Assembly (NCBI RefSeq): GCF_949987515.2
Contig: NC_082694.2
Coordinates: forward strand, 17,889,355 to 17,953,354
From: Delphinus delphis
Taxonomy: Eukaryota > Chordata > Mammalia > Artiodactyla > Delphinidae
Reading direction: 5' to 3'
Length of the DNA: 64,000 nt
The translations under genes and the position numbers were made by a program. Below the pieces are notes generated by a model. The model ran no database searches. It had not been told where the DNA came from and saw nothing but the letters and a program-made list of their open reading frames with translations. This document shows, piece by piece, positions 48,083 through 60,946 of the stretch. The first letter of the stretch is position 1. The number at the start of each line of letters is the position of its first letter.

Positions 48083-48273
48083 GGTACGCGGGCCTCTCAC
48101 TGTTATGACCTCTCCTGTTGCGGAGCATAGGCTCCGGACGCGCAGGCTCAGTGGCCATGGCTCACAGGCCTAGCCGCTTCGCGGCATGTGGGATCTTCCC
48201 GGGCCGGGGCACAAACCCGTGTCCCCTGCACTGGCAAGCGGACTCTCAACCACTGCGCCACCAGGGAAGCCCT
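48052..48273 (-). mobile_element. CHR-2 SINE with long T run
   Basis: Full-length minus-strand copy with about 30 T at the tail, then 'gcggtacgcgggcctctcac' to 'accagggaagcc'. The perfect direct repeat agtttgtataatt flanks it at 48039-48051 and 48274-48286. The long pure tail suggests a younger insertion. Confidence 0.98.
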
Positions 48274-48286
48274 AGTTTGTATAATT

Positions 48287-49302
48287 CTTAAAGAGAGATT
48301 ATTAGCAGGATTTTTGTGTGATGTTCTCCTAATACTCATGTCTTCAGTTGGCACTGGCAAATTATTAATATAACTTTTTGTATCACAGTTTGATTTATAT
48401 ATTGAACTTCAAATCAGGATTCATGATAGGTAGAGAGTAGTTTATTATCACACTACCTTCATATTGTAACCAAAAAGCTGATACTAGGAAATGTATATTT
48501 TTCCAAGGTCATGAATCATGTAAACAGAAAAGCAAGGACAAACCCAGGTGTTTGGACAACTGTATCTGTCATAGTCTACCTCGAACATGTGGTAGGCATG
48601 ATTTTCCATCTGTGGACTTAGTCACCCATGAAATTACTTTTGTCCATTTAAAACATTTAATCATTAAAAAAATAGACTCATGTGTTACAGGGATAAAATT
48701 TAAGAATCCACACTTTTCGATTAAAATGTCTGATCCAAGGACACCATGTCATTTCTGACATGACATGCAATCAAGAAACTGAAACTTTCTCAGTTGACTT
48801 CACTCCTACGTAAAATATTTAAAAACTAGAGTAATAAACCCATATGTTTAATCAATTTAATTTCCTATTTGATGGAATTCTGTTGATTTTGAATTCCTCT
48901 CAATTGAAAACACATTGCAAAGTAATGTTAAGCTCAATCAAGCTTGACTATATCATTTGTCCTCAGTAGGTCATGCTGTTTAATATTTTCTAAAGTTAAT
49001 TTTTTAGGAAATCATCATTTCTGGTTAAAAAAGAATACTAACAAACTTGTTAGGGAACAGCAAAACACACCTTAAATTGTGAATTACAGCGGTGCTGCCT
49101 AGAATTTTATGAAAGTTTGCAGCCATTAATTCTTGGTAACTCTTAAATGAAGGTGAAAGAAAACTGGTTGTAGCTCTTTCTAACACTAAGTCTGTTTAAA
49201 CAATTTTTTAAACCAAGAAAAAAAGATTTATTTTTGACAAGGTAAGCTGAGACAATGAATAGGCATACACGTGTACAGACTATACATGAGAAGAGGAGAA
49301 TT
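48287..49302. other. Unassigned DNA, 1.0 kb
   Basis: Nothing recognised; short chance frames only. Confidence 0.5.
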
Positions 49303-49317
49303 AAAAATAAATGGATT

Positions 49318-49523
49318 GGGCTTCCCTGGTGGCGCAGTAGTTGAGAGTACGCCGCCGATGCAAGGGACACGGGTTCGTGCCCTAATCCGGGAAGATCTCA
49401 CATGCCGTGGAGCGGCTGGGCCCGTGAGCCATGGCTGCTGAGCCTGCACGTCCAGAGCCTGTGCTCCACAATGGGAGAGGCCACAACAGTGAGAGGCCCG
49501 TGTACCGCAAAATAAATTAAAAA
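49318..49523 (+). mobile_element. CHR-2 SINE
   Basis: Plus-strand copy from 'ggcttccctggtggcgcagt' (tRNA-related head, promoter A-box side) to 'gaggcccgtgtaccgcaaaa' and a broken A tail. The direct repeat aaaaataaatggat flanks it at 49303-49316 and about 49524-49537. It is inverted relative to the three CHR-2 copies just upstream. Confidence 0.97.
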
Positions 49524-49537
49524 AAAAATAAATGGAT

Positions 49538-50590
49538 CCTGTAATATTTAATTTTATCTTTATGTGTGTTGCTTAAATTTTAATTTCTTAAATATGTAGT
49601 GTTACAAAGTCACTATCTGGGACCTGATGGTAACTTAAAATGTAGTTGCTCAAACCAGAAAATTGTTCAACCAAGATCTCTCTGGCAAATGAGTGCACTG
49701 CTATGGTTAAGTTGAAAATGATTTCTTTTGCTGAATGACAGTCTAAGGAAATAATCTCTATTACCCATTAGTGAGGCAAATGGAAAGACACCAAATATAA
49801 ATTACTAGTCAGAAAAAAATTCTGTGACAGTTCTTAAAAGTTCCTTTTAAGATATCCAAAATTTTTAGAATATGTTTTTTTCCTTCAGAACCAGAGTAGG
49901 AGTACCTTGAAGAATTGTACTCTAAATGCCTTCCTCTTGAACTTTGAAAATTTCTTCAGCATGATCAGATTGTAAAAATGAAACATTTCTGGACAAAAAA
50001 GCATTCTTTTTCCTTCTGACGTTTCTCATTGAGGCAATAGGGTATTACATCGTGCAAGGTAGAATTTAGGTTAACATATATTCCAGTTTTAAAATTAATT
50101 TAAATCCCAATTTTCCTCCCACAAAGCATTTTCCTCTACCTCACAGGAAAAAGAGATGACTCTTCCATGGCTCACAAAACAGACCTACTAATGGGCAACA
50201 CAGACAGCTCATGTAGTGGGAGGGGCAGACCCGAGATGGACTTGGCAATGGGTGGATATTCAAGGCTGAGGACCAAGGAAACTCACCAGAGGCAATTAGT
50301 GACCGATATCATATATCAAAACCTTGAGCCTAAAGGTGTTTGTCAGAGTTACTGGTTTCAAGCATTAAAAACTATCCTGTTTTTTTAAACAAAATAATAA
50401 ATAAACAAAATGCACACAGCTATCAGGGACTCATAAAATGTGTAGTTGCCTACAGGACCAGACTCAGAAAATAGGTGGGAGACAGGATAACCCTAGAACA
50501 ACAAGGAATAGAAAGCCCTATAATTATCTTGTATGTGATACACAACACTTTATGTAATCTTATACAGACCTATATGCATGTGTGTGTGCA
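49538..50590. other. Unassigned DNA, 1.0 kb
   Basis: No gene or repeat recognised. A 73-codon plus-strand frame at 50167 has no known domain. Confidence 0.5.
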
Positions 50591-50591
50591 T

Positions 50592-50592
50592 G

Positions 50593-50620
<28 letters not shown>
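50592..50620. repeat. (CA)n microsatellite
   Basis: About 14 CA units preceded by 'tgtgtgtgcatg', so the locus has a short self-complementary TG/CA structure. Confidence 0.97.
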
Positions 50621-50626
<6 letters not shown>

Positions 50627-50629
50627 ATT

Positions 50630-51015
50630 TTTTAATTGATTAATTTACATAAAGGAGATTGTATTATACAACCTTTATTGTATTTTTATCATTCATGACA
50701 CCTTTTGGCAATTCCTTCCTGCCAGGTCTTCTGATGTACCTCTAATGGTCTTTTTTTTCAATAGCTACATAATAGTCCATGTATCATAATTTATTAATCC
50801 ACTTCATTTAGATGAGTCTTCATATTTTGTATCCTATTAAATAGCTATAATAAACATCTTTGTAGATATTTTCTTAGAAATTGTAGATATTCTTTTATTT
50901 CCCTGGGAATAGATCTTTGACAGTAGAGTCACTGGAATTAATATTACATACACTTTTAATTTTAAGTAGATTCATTAGTTTCCAAAACTTGTAGCAATTC
51001 ATATGTCTATCATTG
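50630..51015 (-). mobile_element. Old L1M 3' end
   Basis: Minus-strand L1M blocks are visible: 'tacataatagtccatgtatc', 'aatagctataataaacatct', 'ccctgggaatagatctttga', 'tagcaattcatatgtctatc'. These are the diverged 3' end of ORF2 and its border with the 3' UTR. Confidence 0.72.
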
Positions 51016-51622
51016 ATTTACAAAAATACGCAAATACACTTTCTCCAATTTCCTCCCTCACCCCGTATCTCCTCTCAAGCAATACCACAACCTCTGTGGT
51101 TAAAGCAAACAAACATTGACATCCTCTTTGTTCTGGTCTCCTGGAGTTCCAGAGTCCTTGCCTTGACTGTACCAGGCATGTGCCTCTTCTGTGCTTGGGG
51201 AATGGGGAAAGGAAGCATTTTTCCACTTCAGCTTCCTTACTATATATACAGTAGGCACTTAATCTCATCAACACCTATGGCAATATATAACAGATGATTC
51301 CAACAAATAGGAAGCTAGTAAAAGTTTAAGTTCATTAATAGTGTCTAACCTAAGAGTTATCTGTCTAGAAATTTCAAATTTCCAAGAACTTGAAATGCTA
51401 TCTACCTATACATATCCACCTCAGTCCAGAGGGTCCTGCTTTCCCTAGTGTAGAGAATGTCAGTTCTTGCATTTTATACTGAGCAGCTTAAACTGATTTG
51501 AAACAAATAATGAGGATGTTCAAGTACTGGAATTGGCACAATCTCAGATTGTTAGTAAAAGCTTAAGCCACAGAGACAATTATGCTATTAAAACTAGCAA
51601 GATTTAGTTTAATCCATTGTCT
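51016..51622. other. Unassigned DNA
   Basis: Two opposite frames of 91-94 codons overlap almost completely at 50999-51297. Neither resembles a known protein. Confidence 0.5.
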
Positions 51623-51838
51623 TGGTGTTTAATTCAGTGCTATAGACATTGTGGTTCTATAATTCTTTTTCTGAGGTACAGTTCTGCATATTATGGGATA
51701 TTTAGCAGCATCTCTGGCCTCTACCCTCTAGATGACAGTAGCAATCTCCACACAGTATAGCAAAGCAAAATGTTTCCAGGCACTGCAAAATGATGCCTGG
51801 GGAGCAATATTTCCCTTAGTTGAGAACTACTAGTTTAT
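51623..51838 (-). mobile_element. MER20 (hAT-Charlie DNA transposon)
   Basis: The plus strand shows the reversed MER20 order: 'gtgctatagacattgtggtt', 'ctataattctttttctga', 'ttagcagcatctctggcctc', 'aatgatgcctggggagcaat', 'agttgagaactactagttta'. The length (about 215 bp) is near the full MER20 length. It is a non-autonomous element with no coding capacity. Some MER20 copies act as regulatory elements in placental mammals; whether this one does is unknown. Confidence 0.85.
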
Positions 51839-52449
51839 TCTGTAACAAAAAGAGAAGATCAGAGTTTGATAATTTGCCCTGTTAGGCCTATCTAACTTAA
51901 AATATGTAGTAGTTCAAGGTTATGTATTTTGTTAATTTTTAGTAACAGCTTATTAAGTGAAAATCTTACCACAATGTACCTCTCTTGAAACAGACAAGTG
52001 AAATAAGCAGGTAATAACACCACCTTGATTTTGTACAGATTTTTATTCTCAACCATTTTCTTATTTCTTTCTCTGCAATGTATTTGTAGAAAAGATTCAA
52101 TTTTAAAGCACCATCACAAGCATGAATAATTCTAGCAGTTTTGGCTTAAACGATGGCCAAGTATGAAGGATTTATAGTTATGAAAGTCAAGAGAGTAGTA
52201 ACTCTAAAGTCTATTGTCAGCAGAATTCTATTAAAACTTGGCAATGCATCTTGCCAAACACCTGAAGGTCTCCACTCTATTGTAAGATGGAGGCTCTATG
52301 GACAGAGATTTGCACAATGAAAAGTTGATGAGGAAGGCTGTGTTTAAAAGAGAATTGTTTAAAAAAAAAAGAGAGAGAATGGTTTATCCCATAGTCTATT
52401 TTTTATATTTAAAAGGCATGCAAAAACAAAATTAAATATCTATGTGTAC

Positions 52450-52483
<34 letters not shown>

Positions 52484-52484
52484 A
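52450..52484. repeat. (TA)n(TG)n compound microsatellite
   Basis: Eight to nine TA units run directly into about nine TG units. Confidence 0.95.
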
Positions 52485-52984
52485 TTTGTATTAGAAGTGC
52501 AGTGTGAACCTTCAGATCATTATCTTTGAATAAACCTTATATATACAATCAGTCAACCAACAGAGATTTATTGAAGACCCAATAAGTTCAGGTCATTATA
52601 ACAGCTACTGTTGTTGGGGTGGGGGTAAGGAGACTGAAGATCTAAGAAATTAGATGATAGAATCCAATTCCAAACTACATATAGAATGTTGAGGTGGTGG
52701 CAAATGTGTCTAAAGATGCTGTATACTGGTCTTTACCATTCATTGTCAAATATGCATCATCCAAAATTCTAAGAAAGTGACTGATATGAACTCCCTTTAG
52801 ATTTCTTGTCAGTAAATATCATTTAAGAAAATAAATGTGACTGATGTACATGATCTATAATCATGTTTATGTGTCAGAAATTTCAGTTTTGCTATCCCCA
52901 AAGCATTTGACTTATCAAGTTTAAGAATTCCTTTATTTGTATTATCTAATATACTAAACACAAGCAATTGGTTGATTGGTAAAA

Positions 52985-53085
52985 TTATATATGTATATGT
53001 ATGTATATATGTAAAAATAGACAATATAATTATGTATATGTAAAAATATACAATATAAGTATGTATATACATACATATTTATGTT
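52985..53085. repeat. TATG-rich repeat with a duplicated unit
   Basis: A unit containing 'gtatatgtaaaaatagacaa' is repeated once with small changes (about 53010 and 53037), flanked by TATG runs. The 87-codon minus-strand frame here is repeat read-through. Confidence 0.8.
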
Positions 53086-55682
53086 GATCGTCTAGGTTAC
53101 TATATGCACAGTAAATTTCTAAGTGCATAAAACCAGGCTCTAAAAGATGCCCCTTTAAATGAATTCAGTTAAACAAATTTGTTCACATGCAAACAATATT
53201 TTTTGTATGTGAGACACTTCTCCTTTGTTTTATTATTCAAATTTTTAATTAAGATATGAGTTTAAATCTGTTTAATAAGGTGCTTGTTAGGAAGATTGTT
53301 TCAGGATTAAATTGTATTGCTCCAAACTTTTATACATAATACCTTTTCCATCTTAAGTTACTTAAGAATGACAACAGAGGTTTTTAAAAAAGACAAAATA
53401 ATTATCTGAAAGAAAATCAAATGGCCAGGGAATACAGTAATAAATGAAGACTTGACTTCTATTTTAAAATGACATCTGGTTTCTGGCCAGAAGCCCCCAG
53501 CATATTCTTTCCTAACTTTTCATCAGATTTTATATAGAAACAATATAAAAGATGAAAACTCACATCACCAGCTGACACTAAGATTAGTTCTGAATCTATC
53601 ATTAAAGTTCAGCACTGCTCAGAGGTCAATCTACCTGCCTTAAACACTGAGTGAAATGGTCTGTCAGAAAATAGGAAGTAGTTAATCCCAGTTTCTCCTC
53701 TACCTACCACCTGAATAAGAAACACAAAGTCCTCATAGAAGTCCATTGCCCTGAAATCTATTCCCGGAACAAATGGTCTTTGGCCATCAGAAAAGCACCT
53801 TCCTTATCTCTTCATATATGCATACCTGAGTTAGAACAATATCTGGAAACTTGTAGGAAAGGATGTGCAAGTGTCCATTTAGGACCACAGATGTATCACA
53901 ATCTAGGTAGTATAATTTTTACAACTGCCACAAGCCAGAAAAGAAGCATAATGAGAATTTTGGCAGACAATTGTGGTGACATTAATTTTTGATTTACATA
54001 TGTGTTCAGAGTTAACCAACAGGAGAAGTCTGTATTTCAGACCAACAAAATTACATTAGATCAAAGACTGCTACATGAACTCGGAACTGGCATAAAGTCA
54101 TGAAATATCTGCTTGTCATCCCTCTTGATCTAATAAGAGATTTGATCTTTACTTACTAATCAGGGAGTTGTGCCAAAGGCAATAGTCAAACCTTGTTTAG
54201 TAGATAAAATTAATGCAGAAGTTTTATCTTACTGAAAGATGAGAAAACACACCAAAAAACTCACAACGTAAAGCTTATGAAAAATCAAGATAGATTGAGA
54301 AAAAATGCATGTCACCATACATCCAGTAGAAGCAGATAATAAAAAAATAATAATTTACTACAAAAACAAAAAGAAATTTAAAACTTGTTGGATATAAATG
54401 GTAAGATAGGTGATGGCATGGCTTCTGTAGAAAACGACAAGTTAAATATAAGGTGAGAGGAAAAGTCAACTAGATAAAATTAAAAGGAGATAGGTAAGAT
54501 AAGGATGAATAGCAAGAAAATTGCAAACACCAAAATCAAATATTAAATTTATTTTTCAATACAGATTGAGTAGAACTGACACTTAGTAAGTGAATTTTTG
54601 TCTTACCAAAGAAAAACTCCAGTCATTTTCTGATGATTTTCTCCAAAATATCTATGAAAATTCAGAGAAATAAATGATAAGAGTATGCTTGATATGGTGA
54701 AAAGGAAATGAACCATACTAAAATCATCATCATTATTAATCATCATCAGTAATATCACTAATTTTTCCTAAAATTCCTAATTATATCTACTAAAAAAGAT
54801 TATTCACATCCAAAGAAAAACAATAAGAGAACTATATCTTGACTTATTTCTCTATGTTTTTGAAAGCCATTATTACAAAGACAAATCCCTTAAGATACCT
54901 AAGCATTTAAAAAAAAACAAAGTGAAGTTACCTACAAAGAAAAAAAAAAAAGAAGGACCTCAGCTGGTGTCAGACTTTTGATTATCACTCCCTATTTGGA
55001 ATTAGAAAAGCATTTGCAACACATTCATGGAGGTGTATTGTTTCTGTGCCAATCATTTTTTATCTAGCAATGTTATTTTTCAAGTTTGAAATCAACAGAA
55101 GTGAATTTCCCATATAGGCCAAAATGTGCCCTTAATTAGTTAAATACTCAAATAAGTGAATTAACAAGATATTTATTATAATAAAATAATACTGGAGAAA
55201 TTATGAAATAAAAAGTATTGCAGAAATTATTTAATTAATATGGAGATTTGGTCATGTACTATAAATTGGATGCTATAAACCCAGTGCTGGAGGGTGGCCC
55301 TTCAGGGTTTTTCTTAGCTCTCCCCTCTCTTCACGTCTATCTTTATTTTGAACACAGAAAAGTACATACACAATAACTTTTAGCTTATTGATAGTCACTT
55401 ATAATAATAGTACAATTTAATCCAACTATCAAATCATTCAAGGTCAATAAAACAAATCTTAGACTGTCTTATCTAGGGCATATAAATATCTTTATAGTTA
55501 TTATACTTAGAATTCAATGTAAACTTTTTACAGGCATCTAAACATATACTTGTTAAAAGAGTGATAGGATAAGAGATAACATATTTCATTATATTAACAC
55601 TTGCATATATTAAAATGCTTATAATTGTACAATTAAATTTCTTATCAAGAAACAAGTATTATTTTAAAAATTCAACTTATAG

Positions 55683-55887
55683 GGCTTCCCTGGTGGTGCA
55701 GTGGTTGAGAGTCTGCCTGCCGATGCAGGGGATATGGGTTCGTGCCCCAGTCCGGGAGGATCCCAGATGCCGCGGAGCGGCTAGGCCCGTGAGCCATGGC
55801 CGCTGAGCCTGCGCGTCCGGAGCCTGTGCTCCTCAAGGGGAGAGGCCACAACAGTGAGAGGCCCGCATAATGCAAAAAAAAAAAAAA
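55683..55887 (+). mobile_element. CHR-2 SINE
   Basis: Full-length plus-strand copy from 'gggcttccctggtggtgcag' to 'gtgagaggcccgcataatgc' plus an A tail. Flanking repeats with one mismatch are aaaaattcaacttata at 55667-55682 and aaaaattcagcttata at 55888-55903. Confidence 0.97.
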
Positions 55888-55903
55888 AAAAATTCAGCTT
55901 ATA

Positions 55904-56240
55904 TACATAAACATAATTGCATTTAAAAATTAAGCAAAAGCACTGGAAAGAAAAGTATCTTAAAAGTCAGCAGTAGTTTTGAGTGGCACTATGAATTAAT
56001 TATATATATTCAGCTTTTTTTGGAATGTCTATAATTTCAATAATTTAAAAATTGAATTTTATTAAACATATGCATTTAATGATATCTTTATAAAGTGGAG
56101 ATATGTAGGGGAAATCACAGAGCTCTTGACATCAAAAGAATATTCTTTAAAGTACTGTCTTTTTAATTTTTGAAAGTTAAGACATGATGTGAAAGCAATA
56201 AACAACACAAAACTAAATGAAAACTTGAAGAATTTTCAAC
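55904..56240. other. Unassigned AT-rich DNA
   Basis: Nothing recognised. Confidence 0.5.
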
Positions 56241-57800
56241 ATTTAAATATAAGTACATTCACATCTATATCATATATGTACAATGAGAACAACTTAAAGG
56301 AACTCTTCATTAGCCCAGATGGATCTCTCTTTATCCCCCATTTAATAATCTCCCATCAAATGTAACAATTATCCTTATTTCTACAAACATAAATTAATGC
56401 TACTGTTGAACTTCATGTGAAGTTATTCAACATATTCTCTTCTCTTCTTTATCTATTTTCTCTATCATCTGTCTATATATCTATCATCTTTCCACATATG
56501 TAATCATTCAATATATCTCTGAGTTTCATGGAACATCATTTTTAAAAATTGCTGTGTAGTTGTCCATTGTATGACTATATGACTGTAAGCTAATTTCTTC
56601 TACTTTTAATAGACATGAGTTTTTTTCAACTTTGGGCTATTAGGAATACAGTTTCCATAATATTCTTATACATGTATTTTTGAGAAAATAATAAATTGTG
56701 CCATTTTTGTGTTGAGTGAAAGCTGGGTGTAGTTTTAGTAGACACTGCCAAACAGCCTTACAAAGTGATTCTACAAATTTGTACTTCTATCAGAAAAATA
56801 TATAAAAATTTCATTTGATCTAAATGCTTGTTGGGACTTGACATTATCAATCATTTCAATGTTAGTTATTCTGGTGTGTTTGCAGAAAAAGCACATTATG
56901 GTTATTTTCATTTTCCCGATGGCTAATGATGTTAGATGTCTTTCCATAAATGTATGTTTCATTTAGATATCCTTTTTGAAGTGCAATACTTGTTCAACTA
57001 TTATGTCCATTTGTAAATTAGTCTTCTTTTTTCTTATTGTTTATAGAACTGCTTTATATTTTTGATATTAGTATATTGTTAAAGAAATGAATCACATATC
57101 TATTTTTAATATGTTCACTGAAAGCTAGAATTTTCCTCTAAGAACAGCTTTATCTGTAAATTATAAAGATTAATATCAATTTCAATTTGATTTTCCTCTC
57201 TGATGAATTATGTAAATTGCAAATCTCAATTTGCTAACATCTGGGAATTTGTGTGGTACTTATGATATTGTTTTGTACTTGATTCCACTATCATAGAAGA
57301 TTCTTACTATGATTTCAATCTTCTGAAATTAATTGAAACTTGTTTTATGATCTAGCTATGGTCATGTTGATAAATAGTCCATGTACAAATATACAGTTGA
57401 AAGTATAGTCAGAAATATATACACATAAATAAAATCTAAATATATATGTACTTATTTAAATTAGCTAAACATGTTGAAACTTCAATTATGATGGATTCTA
57501 TCTGTTTTTCTTTTCAGTTTCATCTGTTTTTTCTCTAATTTTTAGTTATATTTTTAATGTGCATATACCTTTACTATTTTTATAACTTGTCATTGAATTT
57601 ATCCTTTTCTTTCTTTATTCTTGCTCCCAAATTTCTATTTCTGATATAAGTATAGTTCTACCATGTTTCATTTGGTTAAGATTTTCATGTTGCATATTTT
57701 CAATACATGTATATTTAACTTGTGAAATTATATTTAATGTGTGCTTCTGACAAATGGCATCTTCGAAGGTTTTGTGCTTTTAAACTGAGTGCTAGATATG
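56240..57800 (-). mobile_element. Old L1M with a large internal deletion
   Basis: Minus-strand L1M. The 3' end of ORF2 is recognisable at about 56540-57100 ('gatggctaatgatgttagat', 'tcttattgtttatagaactg'). From about 57120 the sequence resembles the endonuclease-side part of ORF2 ('tgatttcaatcttctgaaat', 'aaacttgttttatgatctag') and continues to about 57800. The reverse-transcriptase region that should lie between them is missing. Confidence 0.72.
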
Positions 57801-60505
57801 GTGTATTAAAATCATAGAGGTATGATCTTATCTTCATATTTAGAGGTTTCCATTTCCTTTTTAAAGGCTGATAGAGCACAGTTAACCTTTAACTCTTTCA
57901 TAATTTGAAGTTAGGCTTTTAAAACGCTGTTATTTCAGTTTTACCTTTACTACAGCAGTTAGTTCTTCTGAAATCTCTACTGAAATCCTGGCATGTGCTG
58001 CCGGGCCTTTCCACCTTGGTAAACTTTGAGCTAACATCTCCATCTCCAGCCTTATATGGTTGCTGAATTCTTTGCTGGATTGTTTATGTCCCCAGCTCTG
58101 CTTTCTGCATACATCTCAATAACAGCTAACACACAGATATTTGGGCTCACTTTCCTATTGTCACCTTCTCTAGAGAATCTTGTCCTTCAATTCCCAGTGA
58201 ATTTGACATCTCCAAACTTAGTTTTTACTAGGACTCTCTTCTGCCATAACTTTAATTGGCAGGTGTTCTGAGGAAAGAGATTGGAGTAATGTGACATTCA
58301 GATTGCTGTTCTTCCCTAACTTTCAGGAATTGAGCCCGTCTAAGTTGGAACCATTGATTGTTCTCCAGTGCCACCGAGTCTTTATGTTTTTTGTTTAGCA
58401 TTTGTAATTGTTTCTGGAAGAAGAGTAGGCCAATGTAGGGTTCTCCATCATGACTAGAATATTTTAAAATTGTATTTTTGAAACTTTATCAAGTTCTATA
58501 AAATATTAATTGATTATAAGCATAACCAGAAGTATTTCAAATTATCTGATAATAGTTTCTTCATAGATTCTAATATAGGAGATAAGTCATTTTTGATTAG
58601 AGGTATTAGAAGCAATAATGATTAAAAGAGAAAAGCAGGTGATTTTTCTCTATTATCTCCCAGGCATGATTAAAAAGTATTTCTAAATATTTTTATAAGA
58701 ACTTTAAAAACTTTAATAATAATAAACTTTGTTGAAATATGTATATTTGTTTTATTCTCCACATTGTCAAATAATTTAGCTTTTTATTCAAAACTTGACT
58801 CTAAAACAAAGTCTTTCATTTCTTGTCAATTATTTTAAAATAATATATATTATAAGATGATATAACTAGAGGATTTAAGACCCTTTAATAACTAAAGACC
58901 TCTTTTTAAAAATAAGAAAATAGTTTTCTGTAAGTAAATCTTTATAATACTATCACGTATATCCAATGCAATGCAACATAATTATAAATCAGCACAGAAA
59001 TTTCTGAGTTATAAATTTCATTCAAAATACATCAAATAAAATTTAAAGTATCTTCATTTAGAGTTTCCCTGTGAATTCAGTATCTTTTCTAACTTTTGTC
59101 GTTTCTCATTTTACAACTTCATTCATTTGATTATTTTTTCTCTTCTAAGTTTAAAATTTTCTGATTCTTTTTTATCATAATGTAAATATCTTCTTGAGAA
59201 TATCTACTTCAAATTTTGTTGTCTTACATTTTCCCTCTGTTTCATGAATTTCTTTTGGAGGGGGTGGGTGGGTAGGAGAATTAAGTTTTAAGCAATCCCA
59301 TTATCATATGAGGACCAATCAAGCACACTTTTGTTCATCAAAATTTTATTCTTTGATCAGCCTGTAACATTTTAGTCCCTAGGATGGAAAGTTGTTTTGA
59401 CCATCACATGACACTTTTTTCCTAATCTATTTGGTTTGATACATACAAAACATAGGTAGCTGTTTTAAGACTAGATATACCAAGAAGAATCTCAAACAAA
59501 GAGCTAACTTAGAGATTCTGTACCAAAATTTTAAAAAAGGGACTAAAGGGTCCTAGAATTCCTTTGTGTATGTCCACAATGACTATATTTATTTTGTTTG
59601 ATAAAAAATTAATATCACTTAAGCCTGTCACATTTTGAATTATATTAGAAAACACTGAATTTCCAAGCCACATGATTTACTTATAACTACAAACACACAT
59701 ACACACATGCACACACACACAAATAAATTAAAAAAAAAATAATCAATGAACATATATACTGATTTTTTAACTTTTTCTTCATGGTAATTAAATACCTATG
59801 AGTTTTATTAAAATAATTTCAAAATTATAATAATAATAAATGTTTGATGATGCTCTGTGGTTGATAAACATCAGCCTCACTTGCTATGGATTATGTGAGT
59901 TTAATCTGGATCTAAGATTTCTTGCCTCCATTTTTTAGCATCTCCCCAGGACTTAGTCCTAGGATGAGACAATGTGTATCCTTCTATATTGCATATGTAC
60001 AAACACATATATTTAATTTAAAAGATCCCGTGTGGGATGAAATTGTCATACCATCTTAGAATGAGCTTCTTACATTTATTATTAACATAATTGCAATTTA
60101 AAAATTTAACATAAATGATTTGACCTATTGACTCTAGACATTGAGATTTTCAGTGGCCAAGTGTTCAGTAAAATAAATGTGCTTCAGTGCTTATGAAATG
60201 ACGGTCAAAATATATCAAAAATACCCTAGGAGGAGTTGTACTTAGTCTTCCCCATATTTTCTATTAATAAAATAAAGTAGCAGATTATACTCTTTATCAT
60301 TCTCCTGATAATGATATGGAAAGTAAATTTTGGGAAAGGTGTTGAACTAAAATTAAGAAGCAAAATGTGAAGTATGAAATACTGCACTCAAAGGAGTTTG
60401 GAGAGTTTTGGTTTGTTTTATTCCTTTATATTCTTTTTCTTGTATTAGTTTTGTACATTTAAGAGGACCTAGTCTCACTCACATGCTTGACTTATCAGTG
60501 AAGTA
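57800..60505. other. Unassigned DNA, 2.7 kb
   Basis: No gene recognised. The part near 57.9-58.4 kb may belong to the 5' side of the neighbouring L1M, but I cannot support it. A short CA-rich run lies at 59692-59722 and a G-rich 'ggagggggtgggtgggtagg' at about 59256. Confidence 0.5.
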
Positions 60506-60509
60506 AGTA

Positions 60510-60690
60510 TAACAGGAACTCTTTTTTCTCCCCAGCGCCATCATGTTTATTGTTTTATAGACAAGACAATTAAGACTGATGAAGTGTTAGGGCTTTTCCC
60601 AAGGTTGTACAATTAATGATTGACAGAAATCACACCAATCCATAATGTTTACTCCAAATCATATGATTTTCTGCACTATATCTGAGGAAT
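60510..60690 (-). mobile_element. MIR SINE
   Basis: A reversed MIR order is seen: 'ttattgttttatagacaaga', 'gggcttttcccaaggttgta', 'acagaaatcacaccaatcca', then the head side. It corresponds to MIR 'cccattttacagatgagg', 'cttgcccaaggtcacacag' and 'gggattcgaaccc'. Confidence 0.72.
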
Positions 60691-60946
60691 AAATGAGCTA
60701 AAAAAAAAAAGTGCTTTTCCTGAATGATTCTCCTGTAGTTTTTTACTCCTTTATTGAATCACATATCTTTAATATCCAAGCTAAAATGTTGAGTTTTGAC
60801 ATTATGCTTACAAAGAGCCCTGTGTTCCCTATGTGACCTCAAAGCAAATGGGTTTTCGAGTATGAAGTATGCCCATCATCTTCATGTGACCAAGCAGTCA
60901 CATCCCTGGAAACAGCCTGCAGAATTTTCCTTTTGTGCCAGTATAT

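Larger units (their letters stand above)
51839..55665. other. Unassigned DNA, 3.8 kb, with microsatellites
   Basis: I recognise no gene or dispersed repeat. It holds a (TA)n(TG)n run at 52450-52484, a TATG-rich stretch at 52985-53085 and an A run at 54940-54952. A less AT-rich block at 53450-53990 has one 70-codon frame and no known domain. Confidence 0.5.
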
